From Fibrobacterota bacterium (GTDB lineage: Bacteria; Fibrobacterota; Fibrobacteria; UBA11236): a stretch of 64,000 nt of DNA. Where the stretch lies: the NCBI GenBank assembly GCA_028287505.1, contig JAQBPN010000019.1, forward strand, positions 62,001-126,000. Direction: 5' to 3'. Shown here one piece after another: positions 32,456 to 40,916 of the stretch (its first letter is position 1; each line of letters starts with the position of its first letter). The position numbers were made by a program, and so were the translations under genes. The notes below the pieces were generated by a model. The model saw nothing but the letters and a program-made list of their open reading frames with translations. It was not told the origin of the DNA and made no database searches.

Positions 32456-33610
32456 CTATCCCACCCAATCGAGGACCGTAAGCGCGTTACGGTTCCAATT
32501 GAGCTTTTCCAGGGTGGTTTTCTTGGCCGCCGCGCCGATGTCGGCGATCCGTCCGGGGCTGCGGAACAAGCCCTCCAGCGCTTGCGCCAGGGATTCCCGG
32601 GAATCGGAATCGAACAGGCATCCGTCCACGCCGTCCGTGATGAGGTCGCGGATGTTGGCGGTGCCGGGGGCCACCACGGCTTTGCCCATGGCCATGTATT
32701 CCACGATTTTCATGGGAGAGGCGTAGAAGGTGGCCTTGGGACTCACGGCCGCGTCGAAAAGGGCGATGTAGCGCGGGATGTCATCGTGGCGCACCCGTCC
32801 CGTGATGGTTACCCTGCCCCGCAGGCCCAGTTTTTCGATCAAGGCTTCCAGTTCCTGGAGGATGGGGCTGTCGCCCACGAGCAGCAGGTGCAAGGGTTGC
32901 GGGTATCTGCCCTCCAAGGCGACGAAAGCCTCCATCAAAAGATCGATCCCGTGCCAGGGCCGCATGATGCCGACGAAACCCACCACTCCGGCGCCGGGGG
33001 CGATGCCCAGTTTTTCCCGCAGGCCGGAATCCGGCGCGACGGAGGCGGCGAAGCGCGCGAGGTTGACTCCGTTGGGCACCACATGGACCTTGGAAGCGGG
33101 GACGCCGATGGAGACGAGGTATTCCTTGAGCGGCGTGGACACCACCAAAGTGCGGTACGCGTTGGCGCAGATCCACTTTTCCAGGGCGTGGGCGATGCGG
33201 CGGAATATCAACCGTTCATCCGGCTGTTGCGAGCGCTCCAGGGCCAGGGGGGAATTCACCTCCAGCACCACGGGCACGCCCGCCAGCTTTCCCAGCAGCA
33301 CGGCCGAAGCGTTGAAAGTAATGTAACGGTCGTAGATGAAATCGGGCTTCAGCTTGCGGACCAGGCGCAGCAGGGCCAGGAAGGCGGCGGCATTGTACCC
33401 GATTTCCAGGAACTCGAAAAAGGCGCGCGGCAGGAGTTTCTTGATGCGCTCGGCCCAGGTGCGGGTCTGGCTCGCCTGCCCGGTCTTTTCGCCCACCGGG
33501 GAAAGGACGGAAACATCGTGACCCAGATCACGGAATGCGGCGATCATTTCCTTGACGTGGATTCCCTCGGCGCCGTCGCCCAAGGTCCGATGGTGATAGA
33601 TAATCTTCAC
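32456..33610 (-). CDS. Glycosyltransferase family 4 (GT-B)
   Basis: Protein of 384 residues. The N-terminal acceptor domain begins KIIYHHRTLGDGAEGIHVKEM; the C-terminal donor domain has VVPNGVNLARF, GFVGIMRPWHGID and the EX7E-type region (AAVSPKATFYASPMKIVEYMAMGKAVVA). It should transfer a sugar from a nucleotide donor to a lipid-linked glycan at the inner face of the membrane. The GTG at 33610 overlaps the stop of the upstream GT gene (GTGA), so the two are translationally coupled. Donor and acceptor are unknown. Confidence 0.88.
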   Translation of the reverse strand: MKIIYHHRTLGDGAEGIHVKEMIAAFRDLGHDVSVLSPVGEKTGQASQTRTWAERIKKLLPRAFFEFLEIGYNAAAFLALLRLVRKLKPDFIYDRYITFNASAVLLGKLAGVPVVLEVNSPLALERSQQPDERLIFRRIAHALEKWICANAYRTLVVSTPLKEYLVSIGVPASKVHVVPNGVNLARFAASVAPDSGLREKLGIAPGAGVVGFVGIMRPWHGIDLLMEAFVALEGRYPQPLHLLLVGDSPILQELEALIEKLGLRGRVTITGRVRHDDIPRYIALFDAAVSPKATFYASPMKIVEYMAMGKAVVAPGTANIRDLITDGVDGCLFDSDSRESLAQALEGLFRSPGRIADIGAAAKKTTLEKLNWNRNALTVLDWVG

Positions 33611-34824
33611 GCGGTCTTTCCGGTTCCGGCGGAGGCCGGGGACATGAATCCCAGGAGCGCGGACAGTGCGTTCCGGCCGCACCAATCCCAATCCTGCCCC
33701 TTCATTTTCCCAAAGATATATTCAGAATCCCATGTTATCGACAGAGCCTGGGAGATCCGGGCGGGAAAATCCGATCCCGCCGGATCCGCCATGATTCCCA
33801 GGCGCGCGTCCTCCAGCATGTCCCGGATGCCTCCCACCGCAGTGGCCACCACGGGCCGGCCGCATGCGAGGGCTTCCAATACCACGTTGGGGCATCCCTC
33901 CGAGGCCGACGCCAGACAGAAACAATCGCACGCGGAATACCACGGGACCAGGTCCGCGGGGGCGATCTTTCCCAGGAACCGCACGTGACCCGAAAGGCCG
34001 TGGCGCTCTATGGAAAGGCGGATCTTTTCGAGGTAGGCCTGGCCGCCCTCCGGATCCGGCTCGCCCACTATAAGGAGCACCGTGTCCGGAAATTCCCGCA
34101 AAACGGAAGGGAGCGCGTCCACCAACAGGTGGAAACCCTTTCCCGGACTCAGCCTGCCCACGCTGAGGAGAAGCTTCCCTTCGGCCTTGAGCTTGAGCGC
34201 GTTGCGTGAAGCCGCCCGATCCAAAGGGTGGAAGCGCTTTGCGTCGATGCCGTTGGGAACCGTTTTGATCCGGTCCGGGGCGATGCCGGCCTGGACAATC
34301 GCCTTTTGGCGCAGCTCTTCGCTGACGGCTATCACGCCGGCGGCCCGGCGCAGGCACAGGCGTATGAGAGCCTCCCGCAGCCGGCCCTGTCCCTCGTAGA
34401 AAGCCTCGTGCCCGCGCAGGGTGATGACGAACGGTTTTCCGAAGCAAAAGCCCAGGATGGCGGCGGCGAATCCGTCGGGAAAGGTCCAGTGCACGTCGAG
34501 AACCTCCGCGTCCCGGACCAGGCCGCGGGTTTCCGCGTCCAGGAGCAAGGCGATTGCCTGGCTGACCGCGGTCAGAACATGCAAACCCGGAAGAATGGGG
34601 AATCGGGGATGGAGGACCGCGAGATTTCCGTGGGATTGCCGTCTCTTCACATCGCGGTTACGCGCGTAGCGCGGGAATAGTCTTTGCAATGGGAACCAGG
34701 GGATGGGGGAAACGACCTTCACGTCCGCGTGGTGCCCCATGTGGCGGACCCGTTCCAGAACGAACAGGCCCTGGGTATCGTGGACATTGTTCGGGAAAAG
34801 ATGACTAAAGGCGAGAATCCTCAC
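33607..34824 (-). CDS. Glycosyltransferase family 4 (GT-B)
   Basis: Protein of 405 residues with the two Rossmann lobes of GT4. It has FVITLRGHEAFYEGQG and AVSEELRQKAI in the N-terminal half, and then TVPNGIDAKRFHP, LLSVGRLSPGKGFHLLVDAL and SASEGCPNVVLEALACGRPVVATAVGG in the donor-binding half. The latter contains the E-x7-E pair. It is a retaining enzyme by family; sugars are unknown. The GTG start at 34824 has no ribosome site but TATATT lies nine bases upstream on the minus strand, so the mRNA may be leaderless. It is the first gene of the minus-strand run GT4-GT4-asnB and is divergent from a GT2 gene. Confidence 0.88.
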   Translation of the reverse strand: MRILAFSHLFPNNVHDTQGLFVLERVRHMGHHADVKVVSPIPWFPLQRLFPRYARNRDVKRRQSHGNLAVLHPRFPILPGLHVLTAVSQAIALLLDAETRGLVRDAEVLDVHWTFPDGFAAAILGFCFGKPFVITLRGHEAFYEGQGRLREALIRLCLRRAAGVIAVSEELRQKAIVQAGIAPDRIKTVPNGIDAKRFHPLDRAASRNALKLKAEGKLLLSVGRLSPGKGFHLLVDALPSVLREFPDTVLLIVGEPDPEGGQAYLEKIRLSIERHGLSGHVRFLGKIAPADLVPWYSACDCFCLASASEGCPNVVLEALACGRPVVATAVGGIRDMLEDARLGIMADPAGSDFPARISQALSITWDSEYIFGKMKGQDWDWCGRNALSALLGFMSPASAGTGKTA

Positions 34825-34832
34825 AATAGCGC

Positions 34833-34838
34833 AATATA
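34833..34838 (-). promoter_or_regulatory. Candidate -10 box for the GT4-GT4-asnB operon
   Basis: TATATT on the minus strand ends eight bases before the GTG at 34824. No -35 match was found. Confidence 0.35.
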
Positions 34839-34923
34839 CTCAATGAAAGACCTTTTCCCCGAAAATCGGACATTCCCGCGCGCCCAAGAAAGGATTGCTG
34901 CCGGATTCGATTGGAGGTATATT

Positions 34924-35955
34924 ATGCGGGCTCCCCGCCCCCTATGGACGGGCCAACCCGGTTTCAATAAAGACATGCCTCCCGATATAAGCTTCGTGAT
35001 CTTATCCTGGAACTCCGCCCACTTCCTGGACGGCTGTCTTAACTCGTTGCAAACGGATCTGTCCGGCTCGGGTCTTACCTATGAAGCCATCCTCATCGAC
35101 AACGGATCCAAGGACGGGTCGCTCGAGAAACTGAGGTCCTTCCAACGGGAAGGCCATCCCCTGGTGGTGATTCCCCTGGGACAGAATACCGGCACCACTT
35201 TTTCGCGCAACATAGGTTTGCGCATGGCGCGCGGAAAATACATCTGCATCCTGGATTCGGACATCGTGTTCTGCGAAGCGAATACGATGAAGAACATGAT
35301 CAAGGTGCTGGACCGGGAGCCGCGCGCCGGAATCATCTCCCCCATGTTGCGGTATCCCTCGGGCAATCACCAGAAATCCTTCGACACCTTCCCCAGCATC
35401 CAGAACAAGCTGAAGCGCCTTTTCTTCCTCCGGAAAATGGAGCAGTTCGAAGGCCTCCAGCAATTCCATGCGAAGAACCTGATCCAGGTCGATTACACCA
35501 TCAGCGCCTTCTGGCTGTTCAACCGCGGGCTGATGGACGCCATCGGATTGCTGGACGAACGCATTTTCTACGCTCCGGAAGACGTGGACTATTGCCTCAG
35601 GAGCTGGCTGGGCGGTTACCCGGTGATGTTCTGCAGCGAGGTCAAAGTCATCCACCTGGCCCAGGAAATCAGCCGCAAGAAACCGTTTTCGAAATCCGCC
35701 TGGCGGCATTTGCAGGGGTTGGCCTATTTCTTCGGCAAGTACCGCTATTGCTTCCGCAGCGTCGAACTCCACCGGCGCATCCAGGCCGCCGTGGCCGCCA
35801 AGGATAAGGCCCTCCTGGCGCAAGTGGAGCGGGTCATCGAAGTCGCGGCCAAGCCGGCGGTCAGCGCAGCTACCGTGGCCACCGCCGTCGACGCGCCCTC
35901 CGCCCCTTCCGAAACCTTGGCGTCCACCGCCAAGGATACCACGTCGCCCGGTTGA
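34924..35955 (+). CDS. Glycosyltransferase family 2 (GT-A, rhamnosyltransferase-like)
   Basis: Protein of 343 residues. The GT2 fold begins ISFVILSWNSAHFLDGCLNSL; IDNGSKDGS is the nucleotide-binding strand, and ICILDSDIVF carries the DxD-type metal site. ISAFWLFNRGLMDAIGLLDERIFYAPEDVDYCLR is the acceptor region with the ED-V-D motif typical of WbbL-like rhamnosyltransferases. A long Ala/Thr-rich tail follows the catalytic domain from about residue 310 and looks unstructured. The ATG at 34924 has GGAGG six bases upstream, which excludes the longer frame. The next GT gene overlaps it (TTGA). Confidence 0.88.
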   Translation: MRAPRPLWTGQPGFNKDMPPDISFVILSWNSAHFLDGCLNSLQTDLSGSGLTYEAILIDNGSKDGSLEKLRSFQREGHPLVVIPLGQNTGTTFSRNIGLRMARGKYICILDSDIVFCEANTMKNMIKVLDREPRAGIISPMLRYPSGNHQKSFDTFPSIQNKLKRLFFLRKMEQFEGLQQFHAKNLIQVDYTISAFWLFNRGLMDAIGLLDERIFYAPEDVDYCLRSWLGGYPVMFCSEVKVIHLAQEISRKKPFSKSAWRHLQGLAYFFGKYRYCFRSVELHRRIQAAVAAKDKALLAQVERVIEVAAKPAVSAATVATAVDAPSAPSETLASTAKDTTSPG

Positions 35956-37349
35956 CCGCGAAGATCCTGCGGATGGCACTCCCGGAAGCGAAGCGAAAAG
36001 GCCGGGCCGTAGTCCTCGCCTATTTCTTTCCACCCATGACTTCCATCGGATACCAGCGTCCGCTCCGGTTGTGCAACCATCTCAGCCGGAACGGCGTGGA
36101 TGTCACGGTGTATGCCGGCCATCCGGCATGGGCTCCCATCCAGGAGAAGCCGGATACCCGGTTGAATGGATTGATTGATGCGCGGATCGAGGTGCTGCGG
36201 ATTCCTTCCCTGCACCCCATCCAATGGGCCTTGAACCTGCGCGCGGATTTGCTGGCGCCACGTCGTGCCGCCCAAGAAGCGGCACAAGGGGCGGCGCAAG
36301 GGACGTCCCGGGCGGATGCCGCGGCGGGACCTATCAAGCGGCGGCCCTCGTTGCTGGTCCGGTTGGTGGACGCCATCCTCCCCTCCCTATCCGTACCCGA
36401 TCGCTATTGGGGGTGGGTGTTCACCGTGCTCCCCATCCTGCTCTTGCGGATATTATGGCGCAGGCCGGATTGCATTTTCGCCACGGCGCCTCCCTGGACG
36501 CCTTTGGTGCTCGCGACCCTGGCGGGAAGGCTGACCGGCGTTCCCGTCTACGTGGATTATCGCGACCCCTGGAATTTCAATCCCTATCATAAGGGCCCGC
36601 GCAACCGTCTGTCCCTGCGCCTGGAAGCCTGGGTGCTGGAGCATGCGCGGGGCATTCTGACCAATACCCAATCGATGGCGGAATGCTACGCCCAGGCCTT
36701 TCCCAGGCATAGCGGAAAAATCACGGCGGTCTATAACGGGATCGATGCCGCCACGGTGGCGCAGATGAACGCTCTGCGCGCCGCGAGCGTCAAGAAGACG
36801 GGCCCCTTCACGGTAAGCCATATCGGAACCTTGTATCGGCACCGCATGCCCGCGCGCTTGGCGGACGTCCTTGCGGAAGCGGCCCGTTCGTGGAAGGGCG
36901 AGCGGGGGATCCGTTTCCGGTTCGTCGGCTGGGTCGAGGACACGGAAGTCATCCGCGCCGCTTTCGCTTCGCGCGGTTGCGCGCACATGCTGGAACTGGC
37001 GGGACAATTGCCCGCCTGGGAAGCCCGGCAGGAACAGATGGGTGCGGATGTCTTGCTGCTTTTGCAAAGCGGGACGGCCCTGCAGATTCCGGCCAAGGTG
37101 TTTGAATATGCCCTGGCGGAAAAACCCCTGCTCTGTTTCGCCGATGCCGGATCCGAAACCGGCCAGTTGGTCGAAAAGTACGAATTGGGAATGCTGTGTA
37201 CCGACGAAGTAGAGTTTGCGCCGGTGTTGCAATACCTCGAGGAAATCCTCAAGAATTCCTGGCAATTCCGCAAACTCCAGGATTTCATGCGCGATTTTGA
37301 CGGAGAAAAACACAGTCGAAGCATGGCTGAACTCTTGTTTCCCAAATGA
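35952..37349 (+). CDS. Glycosyltransferase family 4-like
   Basis: Protein of 465 residues. It starts with AVVLAYFFPPMTSIGYQRPLRL, typical of WbuB-like GT4 enzymes, has VDYRDPWNFNPY and an ILTNTQSMAECYAQAFP segment, then VYNGIDAATV, SHIGTLYRHR and a donor-binding tail (LQSGTALQIPAKVFEYALAEKPLLCFAD). An Ala-rich stretch at about 98-118 is probably a linker. The TTG at 35952 overlaps the previous stop; the ATG at 35973 is a plausible alternative start. It should add one sugar to the glycan; the specificity is unknown. Confidence 0.85.
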   Translation: MTAKILRMALPEAKRKGRAVVLAYFFPPMTSIGYQRPLRLCNHLSRNGVDVTVYAGHPAWAPIQEKPDTRLNGLIDARIEVLRIPSLHPIQWALNLRADLLAPRRAAQEAAQGAAQGTSRADAAAGPIKRRPSLLVRLVDAILPSLSVPDRYWGWVFTVLPILLLRILWRRPDCIFATAPPWTPLVLATLAGRLTGVPVYVDYRDPWNFNPYHKGPRNRLSLRLEAWVLEHARGILTNTQSMAECYAQAFPRHSGKITAVYNGIDAATVAQMNALRAASVKKTGPFTVSHIGTLYRHRMPARLADVLAEAARSWKGERGIRFRFVGWVEDTEVIRAAFASRGCAHMLELAGQLPAWEARQEQMGADVLLLLQSGTALQIPAKVFEYALAEKPLLCFADAGSETGQLVEKYELGMLCTDEVEFAPVLQYLEEILKNSWQFRKLQDFMRDFDGEKHSRSMAELLFPK

Positions 37350-37490
37350 TGCAAATGCTATATGATTGATGGAAAAAAGGAATTTGAGCTTTCCCGTAAG
37401 CCCCTTATATTCTTGAGGCTGGAGAAGTTTTAGGTTGAATTCGCGTTTCTTCCGCTATACAATAACCGGGTGTCCTTGCCGGGAGTCAAA

Positions 37491-38807
37491 ATGTTAAACA
37501 AAAACCATCATCATCGCCTCTGCATCGCTTCCCTCGCCTTGGCTTTGACCGTTGGAGCAGCCGCCGCGGCCGAAGCCATGAAATTCCTCGACTTTGAAGG
37601 TACAGCCATCCCGAAGAACCATGCCGGCGAGTTCTATCCGGACCAGTACACGGGTGAAGGCGGCGAAGCCAAGATCAATCTCAATCTCCCCACGGTGCAG
37701 GATCTGTTTTTCGACAAGCGCGTCGACTTCGAAGTGACCAAGGGCACCTTGTATGCGGAGTTCAACGCGCACAATGCCGACGGCACCCGGGGTTTCGCAC
37801 GGGAATACGTCCCCACCCCCTCAGCCTGGAAATTCAACACCTACAATCGCCTGAGTTTCTGGATGAAGAATCCCGTCAACGGCGCCGTCATGGCCAAGGA
37901 CGGTACGGGAAGCATGGAGTTCGGCACATATACGAAACAGGTGCAGAACGCCGACGATCACAGCGATGAGGCCGGAGGCGGCCATTGGTACCACATCTTC
38001 AACCTGCCCAACACCAACACCTGGACGCGCATCATCATCAATACGCATCCCCATCACTTCCGGGGAAACAACGGCGGAACCGAGGAAGGCAACCAGCCGC
38101 ATCCCACCGATGAGCCCAACTACAATTACTTCGACGCGCTGACGCGCTTCTACATCAATGAAACGCATACCGGCGCCACCGCCGCTTCCATCAAATACGA
38201 ATTCGACAACTTCGAATTCTTCCAGGAGCCCTATCCGGAAAACGACGAGCAGATCTACTCCATCGCCGCGACCTATGTGGCCGCGGAGGACAAGATCGTC
38301 ATGACCTGGTCGCGGGACAAGGATGAGAACACCGTGAAGCAGGAAATCCGGTACTCCACCAAGAACATCCACGAGATCGGTTGGGCCGCCGCCACGCCCG
38401 CCCCCAACGGCATCATCACGCCGCCGGGATGGCAGGGTTACAATGGAATGGTCTATACGGTCACCGGACTGAAGCCGACCGGAACCATCTACATCGCCAT
38501 CAAGCCCCAGAACTCCGAACTCTTTTCCCAGGTCGCCCTCAACGTCTCCGGAACGGCCGCCATCCGCTTCGATGCCCCCGCCACCCGGCATATCACCCTG
38601 AACCAATGGTCGGCCGCGGAACCGGGCGCCGGCTTGACGGTTCTGGACGCCTCGGGACGGAAGGTCTTTCTGGGACGGTTATCGGAATACCTGTCGCACG
38701 ACGCCATGAGCGGAACCGCGAAAGCCGCGGGCGCGAACCTGGTCTACAGGATTGAAAACACCCAGGGCCGGGATCTCTGGACCGGAATGATTCCTTCCCT
38801 GCATTGA
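37491..38807 (+). CDS. Secreted protein of unknown family, long paralogue with C-terminal tail
   Basis: Protein of 438 residues with a signal peptide (LCIASLALALTVGAAAAAEA). The body of about 320 residues is nearly the same as that of the next gene: FEVTKGTLYAEFNAHNADG, FNTYNRLSFWMKNPVNGAVM, GGGHWYHIFNLPNTNTWTR, THPHHFRG and TRFYINETHTGA, a beta-rich pattern that suggests a carbohydrate-binding sandwich but matches no family I can name. The last ~100 residues form an extra segment with VLDASGRKVFLGRL, reminiscent of a Por/T9SS-like secretion tail. The ATG at 37491 has GGGAG about five bases upstream. The repeated His/Asn/Trp motifs could bind metal or sugar. Confidence 0.82.
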   Translation: MLNKNHHHRLCIASLALALTVGAAAAAEAMKFLDFEGTAIPKNHAGEFYPDQYTGEGGEAKINLNLPTVQDLFFDKRVDFEVTKGTLYAEFNAHNADGTRGFAREYVPTPSAWKFNTYNRLSFWMKNPVNGAVMAKDGTGSMEFGTYTKQVQNADDHSDEAGGGHWYHIFNLPNTNTWTRIIINTHPHHFRGNNGGTEEGNQPHPTDEPNYNYFDALTRFYINETHTGATAASIKYEFDNFEFFQEPYPENDEQIYSIAATYVAAEDKIVMTWSRDKDENTVKQEIRYSTKNIHEIGWAAATPAPNGIITPPGWQGYNGMVYTVTGLKPTGTIYIAIKPQNSELFSQVALNVSGTAAIRFDAPATRHITLNQWSAAEPGAGLTVLDASGRKVFLGRLSEYLSHDAMSGTAKAAGANLVYRIENTQGRDLWTGMIPSLH

Positions 38808-38811
38808 TGCC

Positions 38812-38827
38812 GGCCGGCTGATCGGCC
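38812..38827. repeat. Hairpin between the two secreted paralogues
   Basis: GGCCG, six-base loop, CGGCC, four bases after the stop of the first copy. It has no T tract directly after it, so it is a weak terminator at best. Confidence 0.3.
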
Positions 38828-38921
38828 CCCACTCCGCGCATAATTGCTAATTTTCCCGGTTCCGGATCTCCGGAAGCGGGACACGCCCCGATTCCGGCCA
38901 CGCGATATTCGCAAGGTCAAA

Positions 38922-39971
38922 ATGCGATTGGTCCCACTTCTCCTAGTCCCGTTCCATCTCCTGCTGGCTTGGAGCGCCGTGTCCGCGCAGGAGCGCCAGA
39001 TGTTGGCGGACTTCGAGGGCGCAACCCTTCCCAAGAACAAAGCCGGAAATCCATATGTCGGCCAATACGAAGGGGAGGGAGGCCGGGCCAAGGTAAGCCT
39101 GGTCAAAGGCGACGGCATCGCCGGCGGCGCCTGCGTCCAATTCGAGGTGACCAAAGGCACGTTGTACGCCGAGTTCAACGCCCACAATGCCGACGGCAGC
39201 CGCGGCTTCGCCCGCGAGTACGCGGCCAATCCCTCCGGATGGAAGTTCAACACCTACAACCGCCTGGGTTTCTGGATTAAGAATCCCGTCAACGGGGCGG
39301 TCATGGCCACCAACGGCACCGGCAGCCTCGAGTTCGGGACCTATATGAAACGGGTGGACAACGCCGATACCCACAGCGACGAGGCGGGAGGCGGGCATTG
39401 GTACCACATTTTCAATCTGCCCAACACCAACACCTGGACCCGCGTCATCATCAATACCCATCCCCATCACTTCCGGGGGAGGGAGGGCGGCTTCGAGGAG
39501 AAGAACCAGCCGCACCCCACGGATGAGCCTGGTTACGGTTACCTTGACGCCCTGACGCGTTTCTATATCAATGAAACGCATACCGGCGCCGGCGCGGCCT
39601 CCATCAAATACGAATTCGACAACTTCGAATTCTTCCGCGAGCCCTATCCGGAGAACGATGAACAGGTCTATTCCATCGCCGGCACCTGCGTGCCCGCGGA
39701 GAACCGGTTCATCCTCACCTGGTCGCGCAATAAGGATGAGAACGCCGTGAAACACGAAGTACGGTACTCCGCCCGGAACATCCACGAGATCGGCTGGAAC
39801 GCCGCAACGCCCGCCCCCGGGGGGATCGTCACTCCGCCCGGATGGCAAGGGTACAACGGCATGATCTATTCGGCCGTTTTGAAAAAGGTTACCGGGCCGG
39901 TGTATTTCGCCATCAAACCGGAGAACTCGAAACTTTTTTCGCAGATTTTGATCCAAGTCCCGCAGGGATAA
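38922..39971 (+). CDS. Secreted protein of unknown family, short paralogue without tail
   Basis: Protein of 349 residues with a signal (LVPLLLVPFHLLLAWSAVSA). It is a tandem copy of the preceding gene: the same order of motifs with few changes (FEVTKGTLYAEFNAHNADG, GGGHWYHIFNLPNTNTWTR, TRFYINETHTGAGAASIKYE, FDNFEFFREPYPENDEQVY). It ends at SQILIQVPQG, about where the first copy goes on into its ~100-residue C-terminal tail. There is no PEP-CTERM motif. Without the tail it may be periplasmic or released rather than attached. AAGG lies about six bases before the ATG. It is 115 bases downstream of its twin, in the middle of the glycan cluster. Confidence 0.82.
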   Translation: MRLVPLLLVPFHLLLAWSAVSAQERQMLADFEGATLPKNKAGNPYVGQYEGEGGRAKVSLVKGDGIAGGACVQFEVTKGTLYAEFNAHNADGSRGFAREYAANPSGWKFNTYNRLGFWIKNPVNGAVMATNGTGSLEFGTYMKRVDNADTHSDEAGGGHWYHIFNLPNTNTWTRVIINTHPHHFRGREGGFEEKNQPHPTDEPGYGYLDALTRFYINETHTGAGAASIKYEFDNFEFFREPYPENDEQVYSIAGTCVPAENRFILTWSRNKDENAVKHEVRYSARNIHEIGWNAATPAPGGIVTPPGWQGYNGMIYSAVLKKVTGPVYFAIKPENSKLFSQILIQVPQG

Positions 39972-40015
39972 GCGATTTTCATGATGGGGACGGGGATCAC
40001 GGAAAGGAATTGCCA

Positions 40016-40864
40016 GTGCCGGTAGCCATGGACGGGAGCGCGGGCCGCAGCCCGGAACAATTGAGAGAGCAGTATGAGGTGGAGAGGCGGCTCGCCACCC
40101 GCCTGAAAGGCGCGACCCGGGAGGAACGGAAGTCCCTTTACGGTTCCGTCTACGACGAGCTTTTCAAAAGCGTGCCCCATCATCCCCAGCTCACCCGCAA
40201 GGAAAACGCGGAGCAGGAGATGCGGCAGGGCCTCATCCACGGGCTCGCGGAACTGCTCGCGCGCTTCGTGGACGCGGATACCCGCTTCCTGGAAGTGGGC
40301 GCCGGGGATTGCCAGCTGTCCCTGCATGTGGCGCGCAAGGCCAAACAGGTCTTCGCTCTGGACGTCTCCGAGCAGATCAGCCGGAACGAGGCGGTGCCCG
40401 CCAATTTCAAACTCATCCTTTCCGATGGGTGCAGCGTGCCCTTGGATCCGGCCTCCCTCGACGTGGCTTTCAGCCACCAGCTCCTCGAGCACATCCATCC
40501 GGAGGATGCTTTGGAGCAGCTCCGGAACGTCCATGCCGCCCTGGCCCAGGGCGGATATTACATCTGCATCACGCCCAGCAGCTTCTCCGGGCCCCATGAC
40601 ATCTCCAAGTATTTCGAAGATGTGCCGGGCGGATTCCACCTCAAGGAGTATTCCACCGCGGAGCTGGTGCGGGTCTTCAAGGAGGCGGGCTTCACCCGGT
40701 TCCGGACTTTCTTCTGGTCCAAGGGGATATTGCTGCGGATACCGGTGGGACCCATATTGGCCGTCGAGGCCCTGATGGGACTGTTTCCGCGCTCTTGGCA
40801 GAGGAGGCTGGCCTCCGGCTATCCGCTGAACCGGATCCTGGGAAATTTCATCGCGTCGAAATAA
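40016..40864 (+). CDS. SAM-dependent methyltransferase (Methyltransf_11 type)
   Basis: Protein of 282 residues. A helical N-terminus (EQLREQYEVERRLATRLK, then YDELFKSVPHHPQL) precedes the SAM-binding motif FLEVGAGDCQLSLHVA, VFALDVSEQI, and DVAFSHQLLEHIHPEDALEQL. The C-terminal part (EYSTAELVRVFKEAGF) is typical of enzymes acting on sugars or lipids in glycan clusters. The GTG at 40016 is chosen because AAGGA lies seven bases upstream; the ATG at 40028 has none at a proper distance. It is 44 bases after the short secreted paralogue and faces the O-antigen ligase gene across a cluster of hairpins. Confidence 0.87.
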   Translation: MPVAMDGSAGRSPEQLREQYEVERRLATRLKGATREERKSLYGSVYDELFKSVPHHPQLTRKENAEQEMRQGLIHGLAELLARFVDADTRFLEVGAGDCQLSLHVARKAKQVFALDVSEQISRNEAVPANFKLILSDGCSVPLDPASLDVAFSHQLLEHIHPEDALEQLRNVHAALAQGGYYICITPSSFSGPHDISKYFEDVPGGFHLKEYSTAELVRVFKEAGFTRFRTFFWSKGILLRIPVGPILAVEALMGLFPRSWQRRLASGYPLNRILGNFIASK

Positions 40865-40869
40865 CGGAT

Positions 40870-40916
40870 TTCGGAAGCGGACTTCCGAAGCTTCTTCGGA
40901 AGCGGGCTCAGCCCGC
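40870..40916. terminator. Three consecutive hairpins between convergent genes
   Basis: TTCGGAAG/CTTCCGAA (40870-40889), GCTTC-TTCG-GAAGC with a stable UUCG tetraloop (40890-40903), and GCGGGC/GCCCGC (40902-40916) follow one another just past the methyltransferase stop. The third contains the stop codon of the facing gene in its loop. A short T run (TTTT) follows on the plus strand at 40919. This is a likely bidirectional terminator. Confidence 0.6.
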
